This document shows, one piece after another, positions 1-8,747 of a stretch of DNA of 64,000 bases. The stretch's first letter is position 1. The number at the start of each line of letters is the position of its first letter. A program made the translations under genes and the position numbers. The stretch is taken from contig OZ244803.1 in assembly GCA_965220045.1 (NCBI GenBank), forward strand, positions 682,001 through 746,000, in the 5' to 3' direction. The notes beneath the pieces were generated by a model that saw only the letters and a program-made list of their open reading frames with translations, was not told where the DNA came from and made no database searches. The stretch is from VXOZ01 sp965220045. Its GTDB lineage: Bacteria > Chloroflexota > UBA11872 > VXOZ01.

Positions 1-162
1 ATCGTTGCCGGTAAAGCCCACCTTCCAGTCCATGCTTTCGCGGAGCGCCTGCGTGAGCGCCTCCATCTCTTCTTCGTTGTACCACCCGCCCAAGGCGGGC
101 AGAAAAGGCAGGTGGCGCTTTTCGCCGTTCAACAACGCTTGCTCTTGTGCAGACAGTGCCAT
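1..162 (-). CDS. DegT/DnrJ/EryC1-like aminotransferase, N-terminal part only
   Basis: Only the first 54 codons are in the window; the gene runs off the left edge. The ATG at 162 is preceded by AAGGAG with about 7 bases of spacing, so the start is well supported. The peptide has the shape of the N-terminus of PLP-dependent DegT/DnrJ/EryC1/StrS sugar aminotransferases: a short lead with LLNGEKRHLPFLPALGGWY, then an acidic EEEMEALTQALRES helix and KVGFTGND. The PLP lysine and the rest of the fold lie outside, so the family call is tentative. About 45 bases upstream, TTGTATACAG (206-215, minus strand) resembles a GntR-type operator half palindrome, but nothing confirms it. Confidence 0.5.
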   Translation of the reverse strand, partial: MALSAQEQALLNGEKRHLPFLPALGGWYNEEEMEALTQALRESMDWKVGFTGND

Positions 163-855
163 GCTGTTTCTCCTTGCTTCGAGGGGAGTTCGCTTACTTA
201 GTTCACTGTATACAATGCCTCAATTGGTGAGGATTTGACAAGAAGTGTCGTTTGCGGGCCTTGCGGATCTAGAGTTCTCAGGGCAACGGAGCCGCGCTTC
301 ATGTTGGTCCTGTCAGTGTCAGGTAATTCGTTGACAGATTTGGGCCAAGAAGTTAGGTGAAGGTCTTCAGAGACTCTGTTGTCTGTGTGTGCACTCTACG
401 GCGTTAGCGTTGCATAGCAATGTGGCGGATCATGTGGCCGTCACTCCGGCGAAAGCCGGAGTCCAGTGCACGCGGAGAAGATGGATTCCCGCGTGCGCGG
501 GAATGACGGTTTGAGAGGCACACATCCCGGTTGCGAAGCACTCCTTGTAGCGCGGGGGCTTGTCCCCCGCTCCGCACACACTAAACCTCAGACGATGAAT
601 ATGGATCCCGCGCCCCGGCACGGGGCGAGCCTTCACGGGAATGACGGACAATGCGCCCCATACGTTACCCTGTTACATTCGCGCATTTGTCCGCATTGTT
701 TAACATTGAAATGACGGAAAGAGGCGTATTTTAGGCCCTGCAAGATCGGGCCGGCAGCAGATTCAGTCAACGAATCAGTCAACATTCACAGGAATGATAG
801 AGGACTTCAACGCGGTCTCGTGGGCAGGAAATTTTGACAGCGAACTACCTGACGT
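163..855. other. Intergenic region with dispersed palindromic repeats, no gene
   Basis: I see no coding sequence here. The left part holds the promoter region of the leftward gene. Positions 439-649 carry four short palindromic repeat units that recur elsewhere in the window. The part from 700 to 855 lies downstream of alaS and shows only a short direct repeat (cagtcaacgaatcagtcaac) near 765-785. Confidence 0.7.
439..649. repeat. Cluster of dispersed palindromic repeats
   Basis: Four units are visible: a CTCCGGCGAAAGCCGGAG palindrome (439-465); GATGGATTCCCGC...GCGGGAATGACGG (480-509); GCGGGGG-CTTGT-CCCCCGC (about 550-573); and a degenerate GGATCCCGCG...GGGAATGACGG unit (603-649). Close relatives occur at 47372-47398, 48563-48612, 48692-48721, 48892-48921, 49093-49122 and 58966-58995. 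They behave like REP/MITE-type intergenic repeats; spurious ORFs across them are not genes. Confidence 0.8.
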
Positions 856-3516
856 TTACTTTTCTGCGCTTGCCAGGGCACTTTTCAGGAGTTCTGCGCC
901 GCTGTCCAGGGCAGCCTGCAATTTAGCAGGGTCGCGGCCGCCGGCTTGGGCCGTTTCCGGACTGCCGCCGCCGCCGCCACCGGCCACTTTACCGACCTCG
1001 CGCACCAGGTTGCCGGCATGGACGCCCTGTTTCGACAAGCCTTTGGTTGTCATAATGAGAAACTGCGGACGGTCGTTGAGGACGGTGCCGAGCAGCAGTG
1101 CGCCGGAGCCGCCGAGGCGGTCCTTGACCCTGTCACCGAGCTCGCGAAACGTCTCCACGTTGGGTGCGTCCACGTTGCCGACGACCACGAGCGCCCCGCC
1201 TACGTCTTCAGCTGTGGCTAGCAACTGCTCCACTTGCTGCCCCGCCTGGCCGCGCTCCAGGCGTGTAATCTGCCGGCGTTGGTGCACGATTTCCTCGCGC
1301 AGGGCGGCGGTGCGGTCCAGCAGATCTTGGGGTGGCGTTTCCAGCGCGCTGGAGAGATCGAGCAGCAGCGCGTTCTGCTCCTGGATGTGACGAACGGCGG
1401 CGGGGCCGGTGAGGGCCTCGATGCGCCGCAAGCCGGCCCCAATGCTGGACTCGCTCGCGATTACGAAGATTCCAATGGTGCCGGTCGCCGCGACGTGCGT
1501 GCCGCCGCAGAGCTCTTTGCTCACGTCGCCAATGCTGAGGACGCGTACCGTTTCGCCGTACTTCTCGCCAAAGAGGGCCAGCGCTCCGGCAGCCACCGCT
1601 TCCGATGTTTCGAGATGGTTGACTTCTGTCGGCGCGTTGGCCTGGGTGAGCGCGTTTACGCGCTGCTCGACCTCCTCTATCTGCTCACGCGTGAGGGCCT
1701 CGGGATGGGCAAAGTCGAAGCGCAAATGGTCGGGCGCCACCAAGGAACCGGACTGCTGCACGTGCTCGCCGAGCAGGCCGCGCAGGGCCGCGTGCAGGAG
1801 ATGGGTGGCGGTGTGATTGCGCGCCGTGTTGGCGCGGCGTTCCGCGTCGACGGCTGCCGTAACGGTAGCATCGGCTGCCATCGCACCTGACGTGACCTTG
1901 CCCTGATGGATGATGAGGCCGGGTTGAGGCGAGTAGGTGTTCTCCACCTGGAAGACGCCGTCAGGGCCTTCAATGAGTCCGGTATCGCCTACCTGGCCGC
2001 CGCCTTCCGCGTAGAATGGCGTGCGGTCGAGGACGATGAGACCCTCTTCTCCGGTCTCAAGCTTGCCAATGCGCTCGTCTCCCTGCTGGATGCCGACAAC
2101 TGTGCCGGAATCGCTGGTTGTTTCATATCCGGTGAACTCGACGCCGGCAAAGTCAACCGGCAAGTTCTGGACGATCTCAAACTGCGCGCTCTGGCGGCTG
2201 CGTTCCTGCTGCTCGCGGAGGGCCTCCTGGTATTCCTCCTCGTTCACGGTAACGCCACGGCTGCCGGCAACCTCCCGCGTGAGTTCGATGGGGAAGCCAT
2301 ACGAGTCGTGGAGTAAGAACGCGTCTGCTCCTGCGAGGGTCGTGCTGCTGGCCTGCGCTATGTCGTCGAGCATCGTAGTGAGAATGGGCAGGCCCTGGCT
2401 GATGTTGCGCAAAAAGCCCTCCTCTTCCTGCGTGATCGTGCTCAGGATGAAGTTCTCACGCCGGCGCAGGTCCGGATAGGCATTGCCCATGCTTGCAATT
2501 ACGGTTGCGCCGAGTCCCGCCAGCAGCGGTTCGCGTCGTCCAAGCAGATAGGCGTGGCGCATGGCGCGGCGAATGAGACGCCGCACAACGTAGCTGCGCT
2601 CCGCGTTACCCGGCAAGACGCCGTCGGCAATGAGAAAGACGGCCGACCGGGTGTGCTCGCAGATGATGCGGATGCCGATGTCTTGTTCATCGCTTGCACC
2701 GTAGGTGCAGCCGAGCAACTGCGCCGCCTGTTGCACGATCGGTTGAAAGAGGTCGGTCTCGAAAATCGTCGGCACGTCTTGGAGCGCGACCGCCCAACGC
2801 TCCAGCCCGGCTCCTGTGTCAACGCCCATACGGTCCAGGGGCGTGAGGGCGTCGGCATTGATCTGGCTGAGGCTGACGGAGGAGTAGTACTGATTGAAGA
2901 CGAGGTTCCAGATTTCGAGAAAGCGGCCGCACGGGCAGGCGGGCCCCAGGCAGTCGTGTCCATCGGTATTCGGCGCGAGCTCAAGGTGAATCTCCGAGCA
3001 CGGGCCACAGGGACCGGAGTCGCCGGTGGGGCCCCACCAGTTTTCTATCCAGCCAGGGTAGCGCACGATGCGTTCCGGCGGCACGCCGACCGCCAGCCAG
3101 GCCCGCTCGGCATCTTCATCAGGCGCGAGATCGTCCTGGCCGCCGAACACGGTCGCCCACACCTGTTCCTTCGCAAAGGGAAAGCGCTCGGTCACGAGTT
3201 CCCAGGCGAAGGCGACGGCCTCTTCTTTGAAGTAGTCGCCAAAGGCAAAGTTCCCCAGCATTTCAAAGAAGGTGAGGTGCGATTGGTCGCCCACCTCGTC
3301 GATGTCGTCGGTGCGCAGGCACTTCTGCACGGTGGCAATGCGCGGCCGCGGCGGGTCGGCAAGGCCGAGGTAATAGTCCTTGAATTGTTGCATGCCGGCG
3401 CTGGTGAGCAAGACGCTGGGATCGCCCTGCGGAATGAGCGAAGATCCGGGCATGACAAGATGGTCTTTTTCGGCGAAATAGTCGAGGAAGCGTTGGCGGA
3501 TTTCGTCAGTGCGCAC
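856..3516 (-). CDS. alaS: Alanine--tRNA ligase
   Basis: This enzyme charges tRNA-Ala with alanine in the cytoplasm and hydrolyses mischarged Ser/Gly-tRNA. The chosen GTG start at 3516 gives VRTDEIRQRFLDYF, which matches the usual AlaRS N-terminus. AAGGA lies 6 bases upstream; the longer reading from a TTG at 3558 has no such signal. The 886-residue product is full length. The class II aminoacylation core (about 1-240) includes GDSGPCGPCSEIH. The editing domain has the zinc-binding HTATH motif near 568-572 and CGGTH near 670-674. The C-Ala domain ends in a Gly-rich GGGGGGSPETAQAGG motif. It appears to be monocistronic and faces away from the AbrB/PIN locus. Confidence 0.97.
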   Translation of the reverse strand: MRTDEIRQRFLDYFAEKDHLVMPGSSLIPQGDPSVLLTSAGMQQFKDYYLGLADPPRPRIATVQKCLRTDDIDEVGDQSHLTFFEMLGNFAFGDYFKEEAVAFAWELVTERFPFAKEQVWATVFGGQDDLAPDEDAERAWLAVGVPPERIVRYPGWIENWWGPTGDSGPCGPCSEIHLELAPNTDGHDCLGPACPCGRFLEIWNLVFNQYYSSVSLSQINADALTPLDRMGVDTGAGLERWAVALQDVPTIFETDLFQPIVQQAAQLLGCTYGASDEQDIGIRIICEHTRSAVFLIADGVLPGNAERSYVVRRLIRRAMRHAYLLGRREPLLAGLGATVIASMGNAYPDLRRRENFILSTITQEEEGFLRNISQGLPILTTMLDDIAQASSTTLAGADAFLLHDSYGFPIELTREVAGSRGVTVNEEEYQEALREQQERSRQSAQFEIVQNLPVDFAGVEFTGYETTSDSGTVVGIQQGDERIGKLETGEEGLIVLDRTPFYAEGGGQVGDTGLIEGPDGVFQVENTYSPQPGLIIHQGKVTSGAMAADATVTAAVDAERRANTARNHTATHLLHAALRGLLGEHVQQSGSLVAPDHLRFDFAHPEALTREQIEEVEQRVNALTQANAPTEVNHLETSEAVAAGALALFGEKYGETVRVLSIGDVSKELCGGTHVAATGTIGIFVIASESSIGAGLRRIEALTGPAAVRHIQEQNALLLDLSSALETPPQDLLDRTAALREEIVHQRRQITRLERGQAGQQVEQLLATAEDVGGALVVVGNVDAPNVETFRELGDRVKDRLGGSGALLLGTVLNDRPQFLIMTTKGLSKQGVHAGNLVREVGKVAGGGGGGSPETAQAGGRDPAKLQAALDSGAELLKSALASAEK

Positions 3517-3801
3517 AGGTAGTCCTTGTCTCACGTCTTTCTTAGGGGAACGCCTCAAGCATGGGCGCAGACAACAATTTCACTCAATTGTAGCGGATAC
3601 AACGGGTTTCGGCAGGAACGAGCGGTTGCGCAGAAAGGGGATCAATTGTGAATTGGAATTGCATCACATTCACCCGACCCCCTCGCAGAAGAATCAGAGG
3701 TTTGCCCAAGGCAAGTGTGTTTAGATCGTCCCTTGCGACTCGTAATACTCATGTCTAGTAATATTTAAGCTTAGCGTAAGAGAGACGAATGGAGTCTTAA
3801 A

Positions 3802-4059
3802 ATGCCAGTATATGTGGCTCGACTCACACAGAAGGGTGAGGTCACCTTACCTGCCGCAATTAGGGAGGAACTAGGCATAGAGCCAAGGGACTTCGTGCGC
3901 TTCGAATCAACCCCGGAAGGTGTGCGCATACTTCCCGTTCAGTCTCGTGTTGACCGTCACTTTGGCGCGGCGGCTGTATCAGGTAAGTCACACTCTTGGC
4001 GAGAAGAGCGAGATGCCTTTGAGGAAGGCGTGGCGGATGAACTAGGTCAAGGAATGTGA
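3802..4059 (+). CDS. AbrB/MazE-type antitoxin-like DNA-binding protein
   Basis: This is an 85-residue protein with a SpoVT-AbrB swapped-hairpin domain at its N-terminus. Residues 1-45 (VARLTQKGEVTLPAAIREELGI, then PRDFVRF) match the strand-turn-strand pattern of AbrB/MazE/VapB proteins. The C-terminal part (SWREERDAFEEGVADELGQG) looks like the flexible toxin-neutralising tail of VapB antitoxins. In such systems the antitoxin represses its own operon and blocks a PIN RNase. Here the expected PIN partner follows with one base between them but is broken, so the protein may now be an orphan antitoxin or an unrelated regulator. No strong Shine-Dalgarno sequence is visible. Confidence 0.8.
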   Translation: MPVYVARLTQKGEVTLPAAIREELGIEPRDFVRFESTPEGVRILPVQSRVDRHFGAAAVSGKSHSWREERDAFEEGVADELGQGM

Positions 4060-4060
4060 C

Positions 4061-4474
4061 TTGAAGGCGCTGCCCTTCCTGGATGCCCATGTTCTCTTGC
4101 GCTAATTCACCGGCAGTTATCCAGAGATGGCGGAGGCGGCGCGCCGGCTTCCCATGAAGGTTGAACGGGGAGAAAGTAAAGTGGTAACCTCGGCCCTCGT
4201 CGTCTTCGAAACCGTATTCACTCTTCAGCGCACCTATGGCGTGTCTAGAGAGGAATGTCGGGCAATGGTACGCGACATAATCTCCTTGCCGGAAATCCAA
4301 TTGCCTCAGTAGAAACTGTGCCTCAAAGCACTTGATTTATTCGTGCAGCATCGAATCTCATTTGCTGACGCATACACCGTGGCACTCATGCGTGCCCCCG
4401 ATACTACAGAGAAATACCGTTGGGATGCCGAATTCCACAGAGTCGATGGCATCAGCAGAGTCAGGACGACGTGA
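4061..4474 (+). pseudogene. VapC-like PIN-domain toxin, inactivated by two stop codons
   Basis: Reading 138 codons in one frame gives a recognisable PIN-domain RNase: LKALPFLDAHVLLR, stop, FTGSYPEMAEAARRL, then SALVVFETVFTLQRTYG, stop, KLCLKALDLFVQHR, ISFADAYTVALMR and WDAEFHRVDGI. The in-frame stops are TAA at 4103-4105, where a Tyr codon is likely in the family, and TAG at 4310-4312. There is no frameshift. The usual FLDANVLLR is now FLDAHVLLR, and the acidic position of the final (F)D motif reads H. The remaining DA..A acidic residue (FADAYTVAL) is present. I infer a dead toxin still beside an intact antitoxin gene. Confidence 0.85.
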
Positions 4475-4635
4475 TGTGGTGAGAGTTAGCATGGTGTGAA
4501 TCTACGCATAGCCGCAATTGTATTCACGCATGAAGATACTGTTGCAAACGCGCCAGCCTGGCGGAGGCGCAGGTTTCAAACCTACGCTACCAGATGGGGC
4601 ATCGCACTTCCGCTACCGGGACGACCTTGCAGCGA

Positions 4636-6348
4636 TCAATCTCCGGGTATCACGGGCAGCGTAATGCGCGAGGGGTGCCCTGCATCATGGAGCACGGTCT
4701 GGCGGGCAGACACCATCGTGGCATCTGCGTAGCCATCGCTGCCGGTGTTCAGATTGCGGTCCCAATTGGGGAAGTCGCTGCTGGTGATGTCCACGCGCAG
4801 GCGGTGGCCCGGCTGGAAGACGTTGGCGATGGGATTCAGGGTGATCGTGAACTCGTACGCTTGCCCAGGGGTAAGCAGTTGCGGAGTTGCGTAGCCGTTG
4901 CGGTAGCGGGCGCGCACGACGCCGTAGGAAAGGTTTTGTGCGAACCCGTTGGGATGCACGTCTACCAGTTTTGCCATGAAGTCGGTATCCACGGCGCTTG
5001 AGGCTGCGTACAGATGCACGGTTGGTTCGCCGGTCACTTCCAGCGGCTCTGCAAGGGGCTCAGTTCGATAGACTAGTACGTCTTTGCGCGAATCCAGAAC
5101 GCTTTGGTCGAAGACACCGTCCTGGTCGTGCATCAGGTGAACGGAGGGCACCGGGTCGCGGGGATCGTATACAAACTGGTCGGGAACCTCTTCACCAGGG
5201 AGATCGGTGCAAAGGAAACCTTCGCCGCGGGGCGTCTGCGCATTGCCGTTGCTGTGGAAATGGTAGTCGGTGTACTGGGTGCGCGCCAGCGGCCACTCGT
5301 GCTCGTCGCGCCAGATGTTGGCGCCGAGGATGTAAAGCCGGATCGGCCCCTCATCCATGATGCCGGTGTCCCGATCCTTGAGCCAATAGTCGAACCAGCG
5401 GAGCAAGAGGTCGGATTGCTCCACAAGTCCTGCCGGGCCAAAGTCCATCTCGCCTTCGTAGGTGTGTAGGGCGCTTGTGTGCCCCCACGGTCCGATCATG
5501 GCGCGCTGTCCGGCGCGCGCTGCCGGCGTGGCGGCCTGCTGCGCCATCAGCGTGTAGCCGTCGATGGCGCGCACGAAGCGATCGTACCAGCCGGTACGGT
5601 GCATCACCGGCACGCGGACGTCCGGGTAGCGATCTTGCCACTGAAACGTGTCCACTCCGGCTTCGGTCATGAGAATGCGATAGTGCCCCGCCTGCACTTC
5701 GCCACCAAACATCTCGTCAGGTATGTCCTTGCGGGGGAGGAACCACAGCCACTTGTGCCGCTCCCGTTCCCAGAGTTGATCGGCCACCTCTTTGGTATGG
5801 GGTTCGCCGAGGCCCAGCTTGAGGCGAAGGTCCGGCGCAATGGTGCACATAGACCAGGCAAAGCGCCGTCCCGGGCGAAAGTGCGGTTCGAAGTCGCTGA
5901 GGCGCTGTGTCATGCCCTCGGCAAAGACGCAGCGGAGACTGGGGGCCGCGCTAAAGGCGGCGCAATAGGACGTGAACCCGCCGTAAGAATTGCCGAATAT
6001 GCCCACGTCGCCTGTGGAATCCGCAAGTCGCGCGCACCACTCGACCGAATCGTAGCCGTCCTCGATGTCGGGGTAGCCAAAGGCAAAGAGCGGTGTGAAT
6101 TCGCCGCCCGAAGCGTAGCGCCCCCGCACGTCCTGCGCGACAACGATGTAGCCAGCAGCGGCCAGGGCCTCATAGGTAGGCGATGCGCTGCCGTCCAGCG
6201 AACCCTTGTTATATGGCGTGCGCGTAAGTATGACCGGAAACGGTCCAGCGGCTTGCGGACGGTAGACGTCCGCGCGGAGTATGACACCGTCGCGCATAGG
6301 CACGGCGACATTGCGTTCCATTGTGACGGCGTACGGCGGGGTGGCCAT
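4636..6348 (-). CDS. CocE/NonD family hydrolase (peptidase S15-like)
   Basis: This is a 570-residue alpha/beta hydrolase of the X-Pro dipeptidyl-peptidase/cocaine esterase family, which cleaves esters or acyl-peptide bonds. The N-terminal catalytic domain contains VTMERNVAVPMRDGVILRADVYRP, the nucleophile motif GNSYGG (Ser121), a likely acid in RTGWYDR (Asp256) and the catalytic His in GPWGH (His290). The C-terminal third is the jelly-roll domain, with DTDFMAKLVDV and GHRLRVDITSSDFPNWDRN. The ATG at 6348 was chosen because AAGGAG stands 5 bases upstream; a longer reading to 6459 adds an implausible Arg-rich tail. There is no signal peptide, so it is probably cytoplasmic. The natural substrate cannot be read from the sequence. 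Confidence 0.92.
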   Translation of the reverse strand: MATPPYAVTMERNVAVPMRDGVILRADVYRPQAAGPFPVILTRTPYNKGSLDGSASPTYEALAAAGYIVVAQDVRGRYASGGEFTPLFAFGYPDIEDGYDSVEWCARLADSTGDVGIFGNSYGGFTSYCAAFSAAPSLRCVFAEGMTQRLSDFEPHFRPGRRFAWSMCTIAPDLRLKLGLGEPHTKEVADQLWERERHKWLWFLPRKDIPDEMFGGEVQAGHYRILMTEAGVDTFQWQDRYPDVRVPVMHRTGWYDRFVRAIDGYTLMAQQAATPAARAGQRAMIGPWGHTSALHTYEGEMDFGPAGLVEQSDLLLRWFDYWLKDRDTGIMDEGPIRLYILGANIWRDEHEWPLARTQYTDYHFHSNGNAQTPRGEGFLCTDLPGEEVPDQFVYDPRDPVPSVHLMHDQDGVFDQSVLDSRKDVLVYRTEPLAEPLEVTGEPTVHLYAASSAVDTDFMAKLVDVHPNGFAQNLSYGVVRARYRNGYATPQLLTPGQAYEFTITLNPIANVFQPGHRLRVDITSSDFPNWDRNLNTGSDGYADATMVSARQTVLHDAGHPSRITLPVIPGD

Positions 6349-6637
6349 GGCGTACTCCTTGATGCTGAAGAGCGGGGAGAAATATCGGTTTCTGAAATCG
6401 CGGCGTGTTTCTGACCCTTGTGCCGAGCGGCAAGACGCACGCCGCTTTATACTATCCAAGCATTTACTTGGTTACAGGCCCAATGATATAGTAGGTGCGC
6501 CCCCAGACCAACCAATGCGAGCGCCGCAGAAGCTAGTGCTTGCATTTGTTACGGTTATCCCACAGCCGGCCTCGTGGGAACAGTGCCAACCACTCCTGTA
6601 TCGTTCTTCTCAGCGCTAGTCGAGCAAAGCGGCACCC

Positions 6638-7300
6638 ATGAAGCTCTCCGTACTCATCCCCGTCTTTAACGAGCATGAGACGATTCGCGCCGTTCTGGAG
6701 CGCGTCGCCTCAGTCCCATTGGACATAGAGATGGTCGTCGTCGATGACGGCTCATCCGATGGCACGACCGCTCTGCTAGAGAACTGGCAGGGCGAGCATT
6801 GCCGCACGATCTTTCATCCCGAAAACAGGGGAAAAGGCGCCGCCATCCGCACGGCCCTGGAGGCGGCGACCGGTGACGTTATCGTTATCCAGGACGCTGA
6901 TCTGGAATACGACCCTGCCGACTTCGCGGCGCTGCTGCAACCTATTGAGCGCGGTGAAAGCAAAGTGGTCTATGGTGTACGAACTCTGGACCATCAAGAG
7001 ACAATTCGACGGCTTGGGAATGTCTTCCTTTCGCTCGTGACGCGGATTCTGTTTCGAGTCTCCCTGCACGACATGGAGACGTGCTACAAGATGATGTCCA
7101 AGGAGGTCGTCGATCAGATTACGATCGAAGCGTCGGGATTTGAGATAGAGCCCGAAGTAACGGCGAAGATACTCAAACTCGGGTACGGCATAGTCGAAGT
7201 ACCGATTTCCTACACCCCGCGCCGAGAGCGCAAGCTCAATCCCTGGACCGACGGCCCCCACGCACTCTGGACTCTCGTGAAGTATGCGTTGCGAAAATAG
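6638..7300 (+). CDS. Family 2 glycosyltransferase, dolichol-phosphate mannosyltransferase-like
   Basis: This 220-residue GT-A glycosyltransferase resembles DPM1-type enzymes, which transfer a sugar from a nucleotide donor to a polyprenyl phosphate. It has LSVLIPVFNE at the N-terminus, DDGSSDG at 36-42, the metal-binding DAD at 86-88 (QDADLEYDP), and the C-terminal ISYTPRRERKLNPW typical of this subgroup. There is no C-terminal membrane segment, so it is the short soluble form acting at the membrane face. It stands alone between a leftward hydrolase and a solute-binding protein gene. The acceptor and donor are unknown. Ribosome-binding sequence before the ATG is weak. Confidence 0.9.
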   Translation: MKLSVLIPVFNEHETIRAVLERVASVPLDIEMVVVDDGSSDGTTALLENWQGEHCRTIFHPENRGKGAAIRTALEAATGDVIVIQDADLEYDPADFAALLQPIERGESKVVYGVRTLDHQETIRRLGNVFLSLVTRILFRVSLHDMETCYKMMSKEVVDQITIEASGFEIEPEVTAKILKLGYGIVEVPISYTPRRERKLNPWTDGPHALWTLVKYALRK

Positions 7301-7323
7301 ATGAGACCAAAAACTTCAGACGA

Positions 7324-7356
7324 TTGACAATTTTCGGGCGCTTTGTGTTGTATAAT
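7324..7356 (+). promoter_or_regulatory. Possible promoter before the first solute-binding protein
   Basis: A perfect TATAAT (7351-7356) lies 35 bases before the ATG at 7391. TTGACA is at 7324-7329, but the 21-base spacer is longer than the usual 16-18. If transcription starts just after the TATAAT, the upstream ATG at 7355 would lie inside the promoter, which supports 7391 as the start. Confidence 0.3.
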
Positions 7357-7390
7357 GGCGCCATACCAGTTCTTAGCGGCGGTTACGAGC

Positions 7391-8710
7391 ATGACACGAC
7401 GGCAGTTCATGCAGTCTGGGGGAGCAGCCATCGGTGGTGCTCTCCTCCTTGCCTGCGGCAAGCAGGGCGTGCCCGATGAGCCCACGCCGGTGCGCGAGGA
7501 CGTCTCGGTCACGATCGCGGTGCGGGCCGACGATAAGACACATGCCGCCCTCGAAAAGGCGCTGCCTGCCGTTCGCTATGGGTTGGCGCCGGGCGGGCGC
7601 AGCGGCATGCCCAATATCAGGGAGATTCAGAGAGTCGTTTCGACTCCCGGCCGCTCCTTTGTTGCCGCGATTCGCCAACGCGTCGCGGCCGGTGAAGCCC
7701 CTGATGTCGTCTGGTTTGGATTGCACGACGACTTGCCTGAGATTGTGCGCGGCGACTTGCTGCGTCCGTTGAATCCCTTCCTCGACAACGACTCCGACAA
7801 CACGCTGAAGGGATACCATCCCGAGTCGTTGAACGCGCTGCAGTATTGGGGGCAGCAGATGGCGATCCCTGCAGCGCTTGGCATTCTGACCGTTCGCTAC
7901 GACATCGAGGCCCTTACCGCCCGCGAGGTGCCGCTACCTACCTCGAACTGGACGTGGGACGAGTTCGCCGCGAGAGCCGCGGCGCTATCGCATGCCGCCA
8001 ACGGCGCGAGTGTCTGGGGATTCGGCACCACGATGACCCCGGCCTGGTTGCTTTTCATTGTGGGCGCCGGCGGTCGGGTGGCCGACCTTGGTGCCGGCAG
8101 CACGACGCTGAACGAGTCTGAAGCGCGGCGCGGGCTGCAGTTTTGGATGGATCTCGCGCAGCAGTATCAAGCTTTTGCCAGCGGACCGCAAGTCACCCTG
8201 GACGCCATGATGCGGCAGCGATTCGGCGGTTCCAACAACCCACTGCGTCTCGAAGCAATTACATGGCATAGTGGGGAACCGTATTCTCCGGCGCATGGTT
8301 TTGTGGGGACGCCGCGCGGCCCCGCGCAAGCCGTGCCCATGCTCGTTACCGACATGATCGGCGTTTCGGCCCATAGCAAAGACCTTGACGCGGCGTATGC
8401 CGTTGCCAAGCCGATGGCGGCGCAACTCGGATCAGAGTTGCTCGTCCCCCCACGGAACAACGCCATTGAGTTCATCCGGCGACCCAATCGCATGCATCCC
8501 GGGCTTGCTTTGGGTCTAGATCGTGCGGACGTGGTCTTGCGCAGCCTCTCTTACAGTGTTGGCACGACACTTTCGTTGTATAGTGGACTTGGGAAGACTC
8601 TAACGGAGCAGATGGCCCTGCCCGCGCTTAAGGGCAATCTTGCCGCGGCCGCGGCTCTGGAGAGAGGCGCGGCAGTTGTGCGAGAATGGCTGGGCGCGCC
8701 GCCCGGCTAG
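7391..8710 (+). CDS. ABC-type solute-binding lipoprotein (family 1)
   Basis: This is a 439-residue extracytoplasmic solute-binding protein. Its N-terminus has a twin-arginine motif (TRRQFM) followed by a hydrophobic stretch and a lipobox LLLAC with lipidated Cys22, so it should be exported folded by Tat and anchored outside the membrane. The mature part has the pattern of sugar-type SBPs: APDVVWFG, then QYWGQQMAIPAALGILTVRYDIEAL, then SNWTWDEFAARAAAL and SVWGFGTTM. The ATG at 7391 begins directly at the signal peptide; an upstream in-frame start would put extra residues before it. A second SBP follows 37 bases after the stop. No permease or ATPase gene is nearby, and the ligand is unknown. 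Confidence 0.88.
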   Translation: MTRRQFMQSGGAAIGGALLLACGKQGVPDEPTPVREDVSVTIAVRADDKTHAALEKALPAVRYGLAPGGRSGMPNIREIQRVVSTPGRSFVAAIRQRVAAGEAPDVVWFGLHDDLPEIVRGDLLRPLNPFLDNDSDNTLKGYHPESLNALQYWGQQMAIPAALGILTVRYDIEALTAREVPLPTSNWTWDEFAARAAALSHAANGASVWGFGTTMTPAWLLFIVGAGGRVADLGAGSTTLNESEARRGLQFWMDLAQQYQAFASGPQVTLDAMMRQRFGGSNNPLRLEAITWHSGEPYSPAHGFVGTPRGPAQAVPMLVTDMIGVSAHSKDLDAAYAVAKPMAAQLGSELLVPPRNNAIEFIRRPNRMHPGLALGLDRADVVLRSLSYSVGTTLSLYSGLGKTLTEQMALPALKGNLAAAAALERGAAVVREWLGAPPG

Positions 8711-8747
8711 TTGCCGGAGCCTGGGGCGCGGTTACGATCACGACCGA

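Noticed and set aside
466..714. Short ORFs at 430-714
   Set aside because: They are made of palindromic repeat units and contain no plausible protein signature.
856..1390. Several + strand ORFs over alaS (for example 794-1390, 1234-1890, 2554-3522)
   Set aside because: They lie antisense to a gene with strong family motifs, have compositional bias of an opposite-strand shadow and no recognisable domain.
3559..3801. T-box leader upstream of alaS
   Set aside because: The T-box consensus was not found, and no terminator stem lies before alaS.
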